Below are positions 30,072 to 38,315 of a stretch of DNA of 64,000 nt, in pieces (position 1 is the first letter of the stretch; each line of letters opens with the position of its first letter). The notes under the pieces were generated by a model, which worked only from the letters and a program-made list of their open reading frames with translations, ran no database searches and was not told the DNA's origin. The stretch lies in the NCBI GenBank assembly GCA_026387895.1, contig JAPLKT010000148.1, forward strand, positions 1 to 64,000, given 5' to 3'. This DNA is from Gemmatimonadota bacterium. Lineage in GTDB: Bacteria > Gemmatimonadota > Gemmatimonadetes > Gemmatimonadales > Gemmatimonadaceae. Position numbers and translations under genes: made by a program.

Positions 30072-31223
30072 ATGACCCCGCGGCTAGCCGCGCGGGTGAT
30101 GTTCTTGGGGGGGCTGCTCACCGCACCAGTGGCGGGACGAGCGCAGTCTCCTCAGGAACTCCGTGTGGAGGTAGGAGCCGCGGAGTTAAAGCAACTCGGA
30201 CGCGACATTCGCACCGCCACGCTCCTCAACGTGTCCTGGCAGCGCACGGAGACTCGGTTTGCGTCGATGTTCTCCACCGGTGCCACTTGGGCGCGCGACA
30301 GCATGGCTGCCTTGCAGAGCGTTGCCGCACTCGTGTGGCGGCCGTCCGCGGAAAGCCGATTCACCACAGAGGCAGGGGCAACCGGAGCGATTTCCGGGCT
30401 CTCCAATATCGGACGGGGGGGGAACGCCAGCACGTATCTGCGCCAGCGTGTGCGCTTCGGCGAGGGCGGGCTGTGGGGCGGTGCGGCGTTCGGGAGCTCC
30501 ATGCGCGACGCAGCGACGAGTCATGGCACTGGGGTCGATATGGGCGCCTGGGGGCGAATCGGCGCCCTGCAGGGCTCCATGATGATCGCGCGGTATCGGA
30601 CTGATGATTGGCCTCTTTTCGAGGCAGCGCGAATTTATTTGAACCGCGATGCCGCATCATATGATGTCAACGATGCCACGGTCGCGCTGCATTACGAGCG
30701 TGGCGATCTCACGCTGGACGCCTCGCAGAGCTGGCGCGACGGCACGCGGACGACCGACGTGACGCAGTCCGCGCTGTTCGGCGCGCTCGCTTGGAAGTTC
30801 AGCCCGCGGTACGCGGTTACCGTCTCCGGCGGCCGGCAACTGGCAGACCCTGTTCGCGGCGCTCCTGACGCGCGGATTCTCTCCGCGGCTCTCCGCTACA
30901 CCTGGGCCACGGTTCGCGAGTCGGACGACGACTACGGGGCCAGTTCCTACGTCCGAATGGTTCCCACGGATGGGGGTGGCACGGTATTTATCCACGTCGT
31001 CGCACCTGAGGCGGCACTCGTTACCGTGGCCGGAAGCTTCTCGGGCTGGGAGCCGATCCAGCTCCGGCGCGTCTCGGATGGGTGGGAGGCTGAGCGTGTC
31101 TTGAAGCCAGGCCGGTACCGGATTGCAGTCAAGATTGACAACGGCCCGTGGCGCTCGCCCGGGAACTTGGCGAAGATGAAGGACGAGTTTGGCGGCCAAA
31201 ACGGCCTGATCATCATTCCTTGA
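30072..31223 (+). CDS. Exported barrel-like protein with C-terminal CBM48/AMPK-like E-set domain
   Basis: Signal peptide ending VAGRAQ; alternating hydrophobic/polar strands; C-terminal LVTVAGSFSGWEPIQLRRVSDGWEAERVLKPGRYRIAVKIDNG. Confidence 0.75.
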   Translation: MTPRLAARVMFLGGLLTAPVAGRAQSPQELRVEVGAAELKQLGRDIRTATLLNVSWQRTETRFASMFSTGATWARDSMAALQSVAALVWRPSAESRFTTEAGATGAISGLSNIGRGGNASTYLRQRVRFGEGGLWGGAAFGSSMRDAATSHGTGVDMGAWGRIGALQGSMMIARYRTDDWPLFEAARIYLNRDAASYDVNDATVALHYERGDLTLDASQSWRDGTRTTDVTQSALFGALAWKFSPRYAVTVSGGRQLADPVRGAPDARILSAALRYTWATVRESDDDYGASSYVRMVPTDGGGTVFIHVVAPEAALVTVAGSFSGWEPIQLRRVSDGWEAERVLKPGRYRIAVKIDNGPWRSPGNLAKMKDEFGGQNGLIIIP

Positions 31224-31230
31224 GGACGAC

Positions 31231-32523
31231 ATGACGACCCGTCGCACGTTCATGAAAGGGCTGGCTGGAGCCGGCGTTGCACTGCCGATCATGCGGGAGA
31301 ACGCATTCGGTCAGATCTTCAAGGCGAACGCGATCGCGGGCGATCGTCCCGCACTCGCGGTGGCTGAGGACGAACAGTACTGGGCCCTGATCCAGCGCGC
31401 GTTCGACACCGACCGCACGATGATCAACCTGAACAACGGCGGCATTTCGCCCACGCCGACCCATGTGCTCGAACAGCTGATTCGCGATCAACGGTTCGTG
31501 AATGAACTTCCGGTGGAGCACATGTGGCGCGTTCTGGAGCCACGCATGGAGAGCACGCGCCGCGATCTGGCGCGCGAGTTCGGTTGCGATATCGAAGAGA
31601 TGGCAGTGGTGCGCAACGCATCGGAAGCGAACGAGATCATGATTTTCGGTATCGATCTCAAGCGCGGCGACGAAGTGCTGACCACCAATCAGAACTACGG
31701 CCGGATGATCAACTCCTGGCAGCAGCGTGAGCGTCGCGAGGGAATCGTGCTCAAGCAGATCTCCTTCAAGGTGCCGCCGCCGTCGGACGAGTACATCGTT
31801 GAGCAGTTCCGGAAAGCGATTACTCCGCGGACGAAGGTCATTGAGGTTACGCATATCACGAACCTCAGCGGGCAGATCATGCCGGTGCGCGATATCGTGC
31901 GCATGGCGCGGCCGCTGGGCATTGAAGTGTTTGTAGACGGTGCGCACGCCTTCAATCATTTCCCCTTCAAGCGCGACGACCTCGAAGTCGATTACTACGG
32001 CACGTCGCTGCATAAGTGGACGCTCGCGCCAATCGGCACGGGATTTCTCTACGTCCGCAAGGAAAAGATCTCCAAGCTCTGGTCGCTCATGGGGTCAGGC
32101 GAAGGCAATGTGGCCAACATCCGGAAGTACGAGGAGATTGGCACGCACCCGCAGGCGAACTTCAATGCGGTGAGCGCTGCACTCGCCTTCAGCCGTGGCA
32201 TTGGTGCCGATCGCAAAATTGCGCGCCTGCGCTACCTGCGTGACCGATGGGCGAACCGCCTTCTTGCCGAGAGCGATCGCGTGAAGGTGCTCACTCCGTT
32301 GGGCCCGGACAAGTCGGGCGCCATCTGCATGTTCAATGTGGACGGCATCGATCCGGTGAAGCTCGGCGGCTGGTTGATGGCAAACTATCGCATCGTCAAC
32401 ACGCCGATCGTGCATCCCGAGTTCCAGGGCATTCGCATTACGCCAAACGTCTACACCAGCATCGACGAAATCGACATCTTCTCGGAGGCCGTGCTCAAGG
32501 CCATCCAGAAGGGCATCGCATAA
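31231..32523 (+). CDS. Tat-exported class V aminotransferase-like PLP enzyme
   Basis: Twin-Arg TTRRTFMKGLAGAGVALP; NLNNGGISPTP, DGAHAFNHFPF, SLHKWTLAPIGTGFLYV (Schiff-base Lys). Confidence 0.88.
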   Translation: MTTRRTFMKGLAGAGVALPIMRENAFGQIFKANAIAGDRPALAVAEDEQYWALIQRAFDTDRTMINLNNGGISPTPTHVLEQLIRDQRFVNELPVEHMWRVLEPRMESTRRDLAREFGCDIEEMAVVRNASEANEIMIFGIDLKRGDEVLTTNQNYGRMINSWQQRERREGIVLKQISFKVPPPSDEYIVEQFRKAITPRTKVIEVTHITNLSGQIMPVRDIVRMARPLGIEVFVDGAHAFNHFPFKRDDLEVDYYGTSLHKWTLAPIGTGFLYVRKEKISKLWSLMGSGEGNVANIRKYEEIGTHPQANFNAVSAALAFSRGIGADRKIARLRYLRDRWANRLLAESDRVKVLTPLGPDKSGAICMFNVDGIDPVKLGGWLMANYRIVNTPIVHPEFQGIRITPNVYTSIDEIDIFSEAVLKAIQKGIA

Positions 32524-32535
32524 AGGAGCTTCATT

Positions 32536-32976
32536 TTGGTAGCGAAGACGCAAGCTGTGACCTCGGCCCCGCACCAAGATGGTGCGTGGGCCGAGTGGTT
32601 CGTGCGTACGCCAGGGGAAACACGGTTCTGGCTCGTGAAGAGTGAGCCCGATGTGTTCTCGTTTGAGCAACTGCTCAAGACGCCCAAGCAGACCACGTGT
32701 TGGGACGGTGTGCGGAATTTTTCCGCGCGCAACTTTCTGCGCGATGGCACGCTCGATGCGACGCACGACCATTTTGACGCGAAGTCCAACCCCGCCGCGC
32801 CGATCTGGTTCATGGTCGACCTCAAGGCTGTGGCGCCGCTTACAACGCCGGTGACATTGGCGGCCATTAAGGCGACCAGGTCACTGGCGGAGATGGCGAT
32901 AATTCGTACCGGCAGACTGTCGGTGATTCCGGTCTCCACTACGGAGTGGAAGACGATTCTGAGGATGGCCGAATGA
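32536..32976 (+). CDS. EVE domain protein with internal in-frame deletion
   Basis: RFWLVKSEPDVFSFEQLLKTPKQTTCWDGVRNFSARNFLRDG...WFMVDLKAV..PVTLAAIKA..RLSVIPVSTTEWKTIL; FYHS region absent. Confidence 0.85.
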   Translation: MVAKTQAVTSAPHQDGAWAEWFVRTPGETRFWLVKSEPDVFSFEQLLKTPKQTTCWDGVRNFSARNFLRDGTLDATHDHFDAKSNPAAPIWFMVDLKAVAPLTTPVTLAAIKATRSLAEMAIIRTGRLSVIPVSTTEWKTILRMAE

Positions 32977-34025
32977 GTCTACAGAAGTTGCACATGCTGG
33001 TGCGATCACAGCTGCGATCACAGCTGCACACGTGGGTTCTTGCCGTAGCCGTTATTAGCGCAGCGTGCACGATTCCTGCTATAAAGTCCGCGCAACTCGC
33101 TCCCGATCTCTCTGGCGCAGCGAGTCCGCCATCTGCCGCGCTGCTCCAACAGCAGCTCACCGATGACGCGCGTCTCGATGATATCGGCGCGGCCCTGCTG
33201 CGTGCTGCCGCACCACAATGCGCCGAGGGAACGCGTCGCGCGGGCTTCCGATTTGCCAACGCGCCCACCTTTACCAGACGCTGGGAGTCGTACGCCACGG
33301 CCCTTGGCTACACCGACACGGTGCAAGTGGTATCAGTGGCGAAGCGCGGCGGTGCCGATCGTGCTGGTTTACGAGCCGCCGACCGCATTGTGTCGATTGA
33401 CGGTGTTACGGCCACACCGGGTTCCGGGATTGTGGAGTCGATGCGCACTCGCGTGACGGCGGCGGCGGCCCGCGGAGCGCCGAGTGTGAACGTGACCGTG
33501 CGTCGAGAGGGCCGTGAGTCGGCTTACACCGTCCCACTCGACAGCAGTTGCGCTATGACATTTATGTCGTGGCGCGACGATGCCCCCGATGCCTGGAGCG
33601 ATGGGCGCACTATTGCCGTCACGACCGGTATGATCGCTTATGCCCACGGCGATGGCGATATGGCGGTGGTCCTCGCCCACGAAATCGCACACGCGATCAT
33701 TCGGCGTGGCACCGCGCACACCGGATGGGATCGGTTTCTCGATGCGACGGCGGATGTCGCCACCGGCGCGGTGGGCTACGCGACCGACGATCGATGGGCG
33801 CGCATGAAGCGTGCGCGTCCCGAGAATCCGGCCGATGATAGGGAAGAGCAGCGCGCAGACGACCTGACACAACAACTGCTCGTGCAGGCGGGGCACCGGG
33901 CGCCCATGCATGATTTCTGGCGCCGTTTGCAGCTGCCCGATCCCGCCAGCTTCCCGTATGCACGCAAGCATCCGCTGAGCATGGCGCGGATTATTCGCAT
34001 GGACGATCGCTCGACGTCGCACTGA
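32973..34025 (+). CDS. M48 family metalloprotease with PDZ domain, exported
   Basis: VVLAHEIAHAII (HExxH), EQRADDLTQQLL, PDZ VSVAKRGGADRAGLRAADRIVSIDG; ATGA overlap with the EVE gene. Confidence 0.85.
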   Translation: MSLQKLHMLVRSQLRSQLHTWVLAVAVISAACTIPAIKSAQLAPDLSGAASPPSAALLQQQLTDDARLDDIGAALLRAAAPQCAEGTRRAGFRFANAPTFTRRWESYATALGYTDTVQVVSVAKRGGADRAGLRAADRIVSIDGVTATPGSGIVESMRTRVTAAAARGAPSVNVTVRREGRESAYTVPLDSSCAMTFMSWRDDAPDAWSDGRTIAVTTGMIAYAHGDGDMAVVLAHEIAHAIIRRGTAHTGWDRFLDATADVATGAVGYATDDRWARMKRARPENPADDREEQRADDLTQQLLVQAGHRAPMHDFWRRLQLPDPASFPYARKHPLSMARIIRMDDRSTSH

Positions 34026-34054
34026 TTATTCTCACCCTCGTTCCGAGTCCTCCC

Positions 34055-35377
34055 GTGAAGATTGCTCTGCGCCGCCACATCGCTCATATCGCTCATACTG
34101 TGAGTCTGATTGCTTCGTTCGCGACAATCCTGAACGCGCAAACGGCTCCCGCCAAGTCGTCACCGCACCCGATCGCACTCCGCTTCGGTTCGCTCGTGGA
34201 AGGATCTGGTCGTGTGGTGCGCGACGCGGTGATCGTTATCGATGGCGATCGGATTGTGAGCGTCGGGACCGGAGATCCTGCAGTCCCCAAGGGCGCGACG
34301 GTCCACGATCTCCGCCCCTACACTGCGATTCCGGGCATGGTCGACGTGCACACGCACATGTCGTTCTGGCGCAGTCGCGATAACCCGCTCGGGACGGGCG
34401 TTACGCGCAACAAGGACTCGGTGGTGATGCTCGCCGTCGAGAATCTGCGCAAGACGTTGGAAACCGGCGTCACGACGGTACGCGATCTTGGTGCGTCGAA
34501 CTACGTCGATATCGCACTGCGCGATTCTATCAATAAAGGCGTGATGGTCGGACCGCGGATGTATGTGGTCGGCTACGGACTCTCACGCGCGACCGCTGGA
34601 CGCAACGGCGGGCCGCCAGCGCGCAGTCCTACCACGGGACGCATCGTGGATACGCTCGACATTGCCGAAGCGATTCGTACGCAGGTTGCCGCGGGTGCTG
34701 ACTGGATCAAGATGTACGGCTCAACCGGCACCTACGCGAACGTGACAGGGCGTCAAACCTTTACCGATCGCGAAATGCAGGTGGCCGTCGATGCCGCCCA
34801 CGCACTCGGACGGCGCATTGCAATTCACTCCTACGGTGACACCGGCGGACGCGCGGCAATGCGCGCCGGGGCAGAATCCGTCGAGCATGTGTCTGGAATG
34901 GCGGACGTCACGCTCGCGGAATGGGCGCGAAAGGGCACCTACTATGTGCCAACCATTGACCACAACCGCTTCTACGCCGAAAACGCGGTGTTGCTCGGCT
35001 ACACGCCGGAGCAGGTGGCTGGGCTCGATTCGTTTCGTTTGCTGAATCTCGAAACCGCACGGCGCGCAGTGAAGGCCGGTGTGAAAATCGCTATGGGGTC
35101 GGACGCGGTCTACTGGATGTTCGGTGAGAACACACGCGAACTGGCGTGGCTCGTGAAGGCCGGGATGACGCCCGCGCAGGCGCTTACTTCAGCGACAACA
35201 GGAGGCGCCGAACTCCTCGGACTGAGCGAGAAGATTGGGCGCATCGCCCCTGGTTACTACGCCGATATCGTGGCGGTAGAAGGAAATCCGCTGAACGATA
35301 TCGACGTCGCGATCACCAAGGTGCGCTGGGTGATGAAGGGCGGGGCGGTGGTTGTCGATAAGCGCACACCGCGCTGA
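34055..35377 (+). CDS. Amidohydrolase family protein (imidazolonepropionase-like), exported
   Basis: IPGMVDVHTHMSFW, ETGVTTVRDLG, GVKIAMGSDAVYW; C-terminal GRIAPGYYADIVAVEGNPLNDI. Confidence 0.9.
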   Translation: MKIALRRHIAHIAHTVSLIASFATILNAQTAPAKSSPHPIALRFGSLVEGSGRVVRDAVIVIDGDRIVSVGTGDPAVPKGATVHDLRPYTAIPGMVDVHTHMSFWRSRDNPLGTGVTRNKDSVVMLAVENLRKTLETGVTTVRDLGASNYVDIALRDSINKGVMVGPRMYVVGYGLSRATAGRNGGPPARSPTTGRIVDTLDIAEAIRTQVAAGADWIKMYGSTGTYANVTGRQTFTDREMQVAVDAAHALGRRIAIHSYGDTGGRAAMRAGAESVEHVSGMADVTLAEWARKGTYYVPTIDHNRFYAENAVLLGYTPEQVAGLDSFRLLNLETARRAVKAGVKIAMGSDAVYWMFGENTRELAWLVKAGMTPAQALTSATTGGAELLGLSEKIGRIAPGYYADIVAVEGNPLNDIDVAITKVRWVMKGGAVVVDKRTPR

Positions 35378-35403
35378 TCCCCAGAGGCTACGGCGAGCGA
35401 CGG

Positions 35404-36213
35404 CTAGCGGTCGCTCGAAGCTGCGGCGTTGTTCGTCGCAGTCCAAGCCAAGGCCTGCAGGCGGGCCGCCAGCTCTTTCGAGATCTCGACCTTCGGTGCA
35501 CTTGCTGGCGGCCCATGCGGAGGCTGTTCGTGCGTGGTACGTGAGGTCGCAGGGAGCCCAACAGGGCTCCGGCCGTAGAGTGTGGCGTAGAAGACCGAGG
35601 CGGCGAGATACGTGCCTGCTTCGCTTGGATGACTACCGTCCGCTACGAACAGGGCTGAATGCGTACCTGCGGGCACCGTCTCTGCTGCGCGGAACGCCGC
35701 CCACGCTTCGCCGACATGCGCGACCTTGCCGCCAGTTGCCGCCGCGGCACGATGATAGCCACGCGTGAGTGAATCCTGTGTCGACGAGTCAATCTCCTTG
35801 GCCCAGGTCTCGTACCACACGAGCTTGGCGCCGATTTTCTTTACCGCGTCGGCGATCGTGCGCGCATCCCGAAGCATCAGCGCTGGATTATTGATCGGGC
35901 GCGTGCTCTGTTCCTGCAGCACGACCACATCCCAGCCACCACGCCGAATCGCGGACATGGCGTCGCCGAGTGCGAGGTGTCGCTCGAGCGTTGCGGCGCC
36001 AACGAGCACCTGTTCGGCAACGAATGGCCGGGATTCATGCGCCGCGGTGGCCAAGTCGCCAATCACGCTTGGCAGATCATTGTAGTAGATGTAGCTGTTC
36101 CCGACGAACAGAACCCGGAGTGGGTTGACCTCCTGCGCACCAATCGAAACGCCGAACGGTGCGGTGAGAGCAAGGGTCAATCCGAGGAAGAGCGTGCGAA
36201 AACGATTCGACAT
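35404..36213 (-). CDS. SGNH/GDSL-like hydrolase, exported
   Basis: VLFVGNSYIYYNDLP, VVVLQEQST, DGSHPSEAGTYLAA; start moved to 36213. Confidence 0.82.
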   Translation of the reverse strand: MSNRFRTLFLGLTLALTAPFGVSIGAQEVNPLRVLFVGNSYIYYNDLPSVIGDLATAAHESRPFVAEQVLVGAATLERHLALGDAMSAIRRGGWDVVVLQEQSTRPINNPALMLRDARTIADAVKKIGAKLVWYETWAKEIDSSTQDSLTRGYHRAAAATGGKVAHVGEAWAAFRAAETVPAGTHSALFVADGSHPSEAGTYLAASVFYATLYGRSPVGLPATSRTTHEQPPHGPPASAPKVEISKELAARLQALAWTATNNAAASSDR

Positions 36214-36269
36214 GGGGACCGTGCCAGAGTGAATGGCTGCTGCGAGACAATCCGATTGGCACAGCGGAG

Positions 36270-36806
36270 TTATAAGGAGCGTTCCATTCGAACGAAGTTG
36301 ACGTGCATGCCGCCGTGCACGGGATGTTCCACCCGTTCGACCGCATGATACCCCAAGCGCTCGTAGAATGGAACGCCAGGCAAGGTGGCCATGAGCGCTG
36401 CGCGGTGAAAGCCTTTCGCTCGCGCAGCGTCTTCTGCGTGAGCAAGCAGTGCGCGCCCGACGCCGGTGCGCGCACAGTCTGGGTCTACGAAGAACGCGCG
36501 AATGCGTGCTGCGTCGCACGCTGGGTCGAGGCGCGGGTCCTCGGCGGTTTTTGTCTGATCGCCGCCGAACAACGTTCGACGATCGCTCCATCTACCGCAG
36601 GCAATCAGAGCGCCATCGCGTTCCACAACGAAATACGATGTGTCGTGGATGAGTTGTGTGTCTACGCCGAAGATATACGCCACCAGCGCCTCGATGTCGG
36701 CGTCGGAGTAATAGCCTTTGCTCAGCGCGCGCGCTGAACGCGCGATAAACGCGTTCAGTGTCGAAACCTCATCGAGGCGAGCGGGACGAATTTGCACGAC
36801 TGTCAT
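36270..36806 (-). CDS. GNAT family N-acetyltransferase
   Basis: IRAFFVDPDCARTGVGRALLAHAEDAARAKGF acetyl-CoA-binding motif. Confidence 0.92.
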   Translation of the reverse strand: MTVVQIRPARLDEVSTLNAFIARSARALSKGYYSDADIEALVAYIFGVDTQLIHDTSYFVVERDGALIACGRWSDRRTLFGGDQTKTAEDPRLDPACDAARIRAFFVDPDCARTGVGRALLAHAEDAARAKGFHRAALMATLPGVPFYERLGYHAVERVEHPVHGGMHVNFVRMERSL

Positions 36807-36831
36807 GGCGCGCGGAGAATTCGGCGGACGA

Positions 36832-38238
36832 CTAATGCATCTTTCGCGGCATGCGGCTGTCGGCCATGGCGGCGTGGTAGACGTACGATGCCATGATCGT
36901 CGCGTTCTTCATCAGGTCGTTGGCTTGGATTCCCTCGAGGAAATCCATGTTCGTGTGGCCGCCGGTGCCGGGGGTGTGATCCTGGAGGAACTGAAACCCC
37001 GGGAGTCCGACCTCGTCGAACGAGATATGGTCCGTGCTGCCAACGCCTTGGTTCGACACCGTCGTCATGCCGAGGTCGCGGAAGGGTTCCATCCACGCGG
37101 TGAGCTGCGCACGCGCTTGTTCGTTGCCTTGCAAGTAAATGCCACGGTACTGCGCCGCGCCGTAGTCCTGATTGAAGTACGCAGAGAGTTTTTCGTACTC
37201 TGCTTTCGCGCCGACGGCAGAATCTTTGGGATTCCCAAAGTGCTTTTTTACGTACGCGCGTGATCCAAAGAGTCCCTGCTCCTCACCGGCCCAGAGGGCA
37301 ATGCGGATCGTGCGCCGCGGCTTAGCCCCCACCGCCTTGAGGATTCGCGCAGCTTCCATCACCACGGCGACGCCAGAGGTGTTGTCGCTCGCGTTCGGGC
37401 TTGCGTGCCAGGTGTCGAGGTGCGCGCCCATCATGACGATCTCGTCTTTCAGGTCTGATCCTGGAATCTCGGCCACAATGTTCATGGCCTGTTCCACTCG
37501 ATCGCCGATCTTATTGCGCACGTCAACTTCAACCTTGACGGGGATTCCACGCTTCAGAATGCGGTACATCCGGTTGTAGTGCTCGGGAGTGATGGCAACG
37601 AGCGGAACCGAGTTGAGCATTCCCTCACGCGACCAGCCGTCCTTTGCAGACCCAGGACGAGAATACCCGCGCACCGCACCGAGCCATCCGCTTTCGCATT
37701 GGAGCACGACCGCCACCCCTTCGGCTTTGTAGAAGGCCATTTTCTCCTCAGCGTTCAGGAGGTCTGGGTTTCCCTTGATCGTGCCGCGGTACTTCGCCAG
37801 ATCGTCGCGCGACTGCAGGTCGACGATCACCGCTGACACGTCGAGCTTGCCATTCGTGCTGGCTGTATGTGCGATCGGGTAGCCGACCATCGGCGTGTAG
37901 TCCGGTTCGAGCAGGTGGAGCGACACGTATTCGTTGTCCCACGTGACGCCGTAGTCCATAAAGGGTTCGGCGGCGACATTCGCGAGCCCTATGCTTTTGA
38001 GTTCGCTCTGCACCCAGCCTTGGGCGCGTTTCATGTCGTTGGACATGGTGAGGCGTGCGCCGAGGACGTCGGCGATGTAACTCTCGAACTCCATGACTTT
38101 GGAGTGTTGGAGTCCCTCCTCGCGGATTTTTGCGACCATCACCGGATCGACGGACGGGGTGGCGTGCGGAAATGCGGCCGCGGCGAGGAGCAGGGCACTG
38201 GCCGTGAGCGGACGGAGGACGCGTACACGTGATAGCAT
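36832..38238 (-). CDS. M28/M20-type metallopeptidase, exported
   Basis: MMGAHLDTWHASPNASDNTSGVAVVMEAARIL, LWAGEEQGLFGS, STDHISFDEVGLPGFQF. Confidence 0.9.
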   Translation of the reverse strand: MLSRVRVLRPLTASALLLAAAAFPHATPSVDPVMVAKIREEGLQHSKVMEFESYIADVLGARLTMSNDMKRAQGWVQSELKSIGLANVAAEPFMDYGVTWDNEYVSLHLLEPDYTPMVGYPIAHTASTNGKLDVSAVIVDLQSRDDLAKYRGTIKGNPDLLNAEEKMAFYKAEGVAVVLQCESGWLGAVRGYSRPGSAKDGWSREGMLNSVPLVAITPEHYNRMYRILKRGIPVKVEVDVRNKIGDRVEQAMNIVAEIPGSDLKDEIVMMGAHLDTWHASPNASDNTSGVAVVMEAARILKAVGAKPRRTIRIALWAGEEQGLFGSRAYVKKHFGNPKDSAVGAKAEYEKLSAYFNQDYGAAQYRGIYLQGNEQARAQLTAWMEPFRDLGMTTVSNQGVGSTDHISFDEVGLPGFQFLQDHTPGTGGHTNMDFLEGIQANDLMKNATIMASYVYHAAMADSRMPRKMH

Positions 38239-38315
38239 GAGGGCTCCTTACGGGTGGGCGCTGACGTTTTCTGTCCGACTCAGACCTGTGAACTGCACTG
38301 CACTGCGCGGCGACC

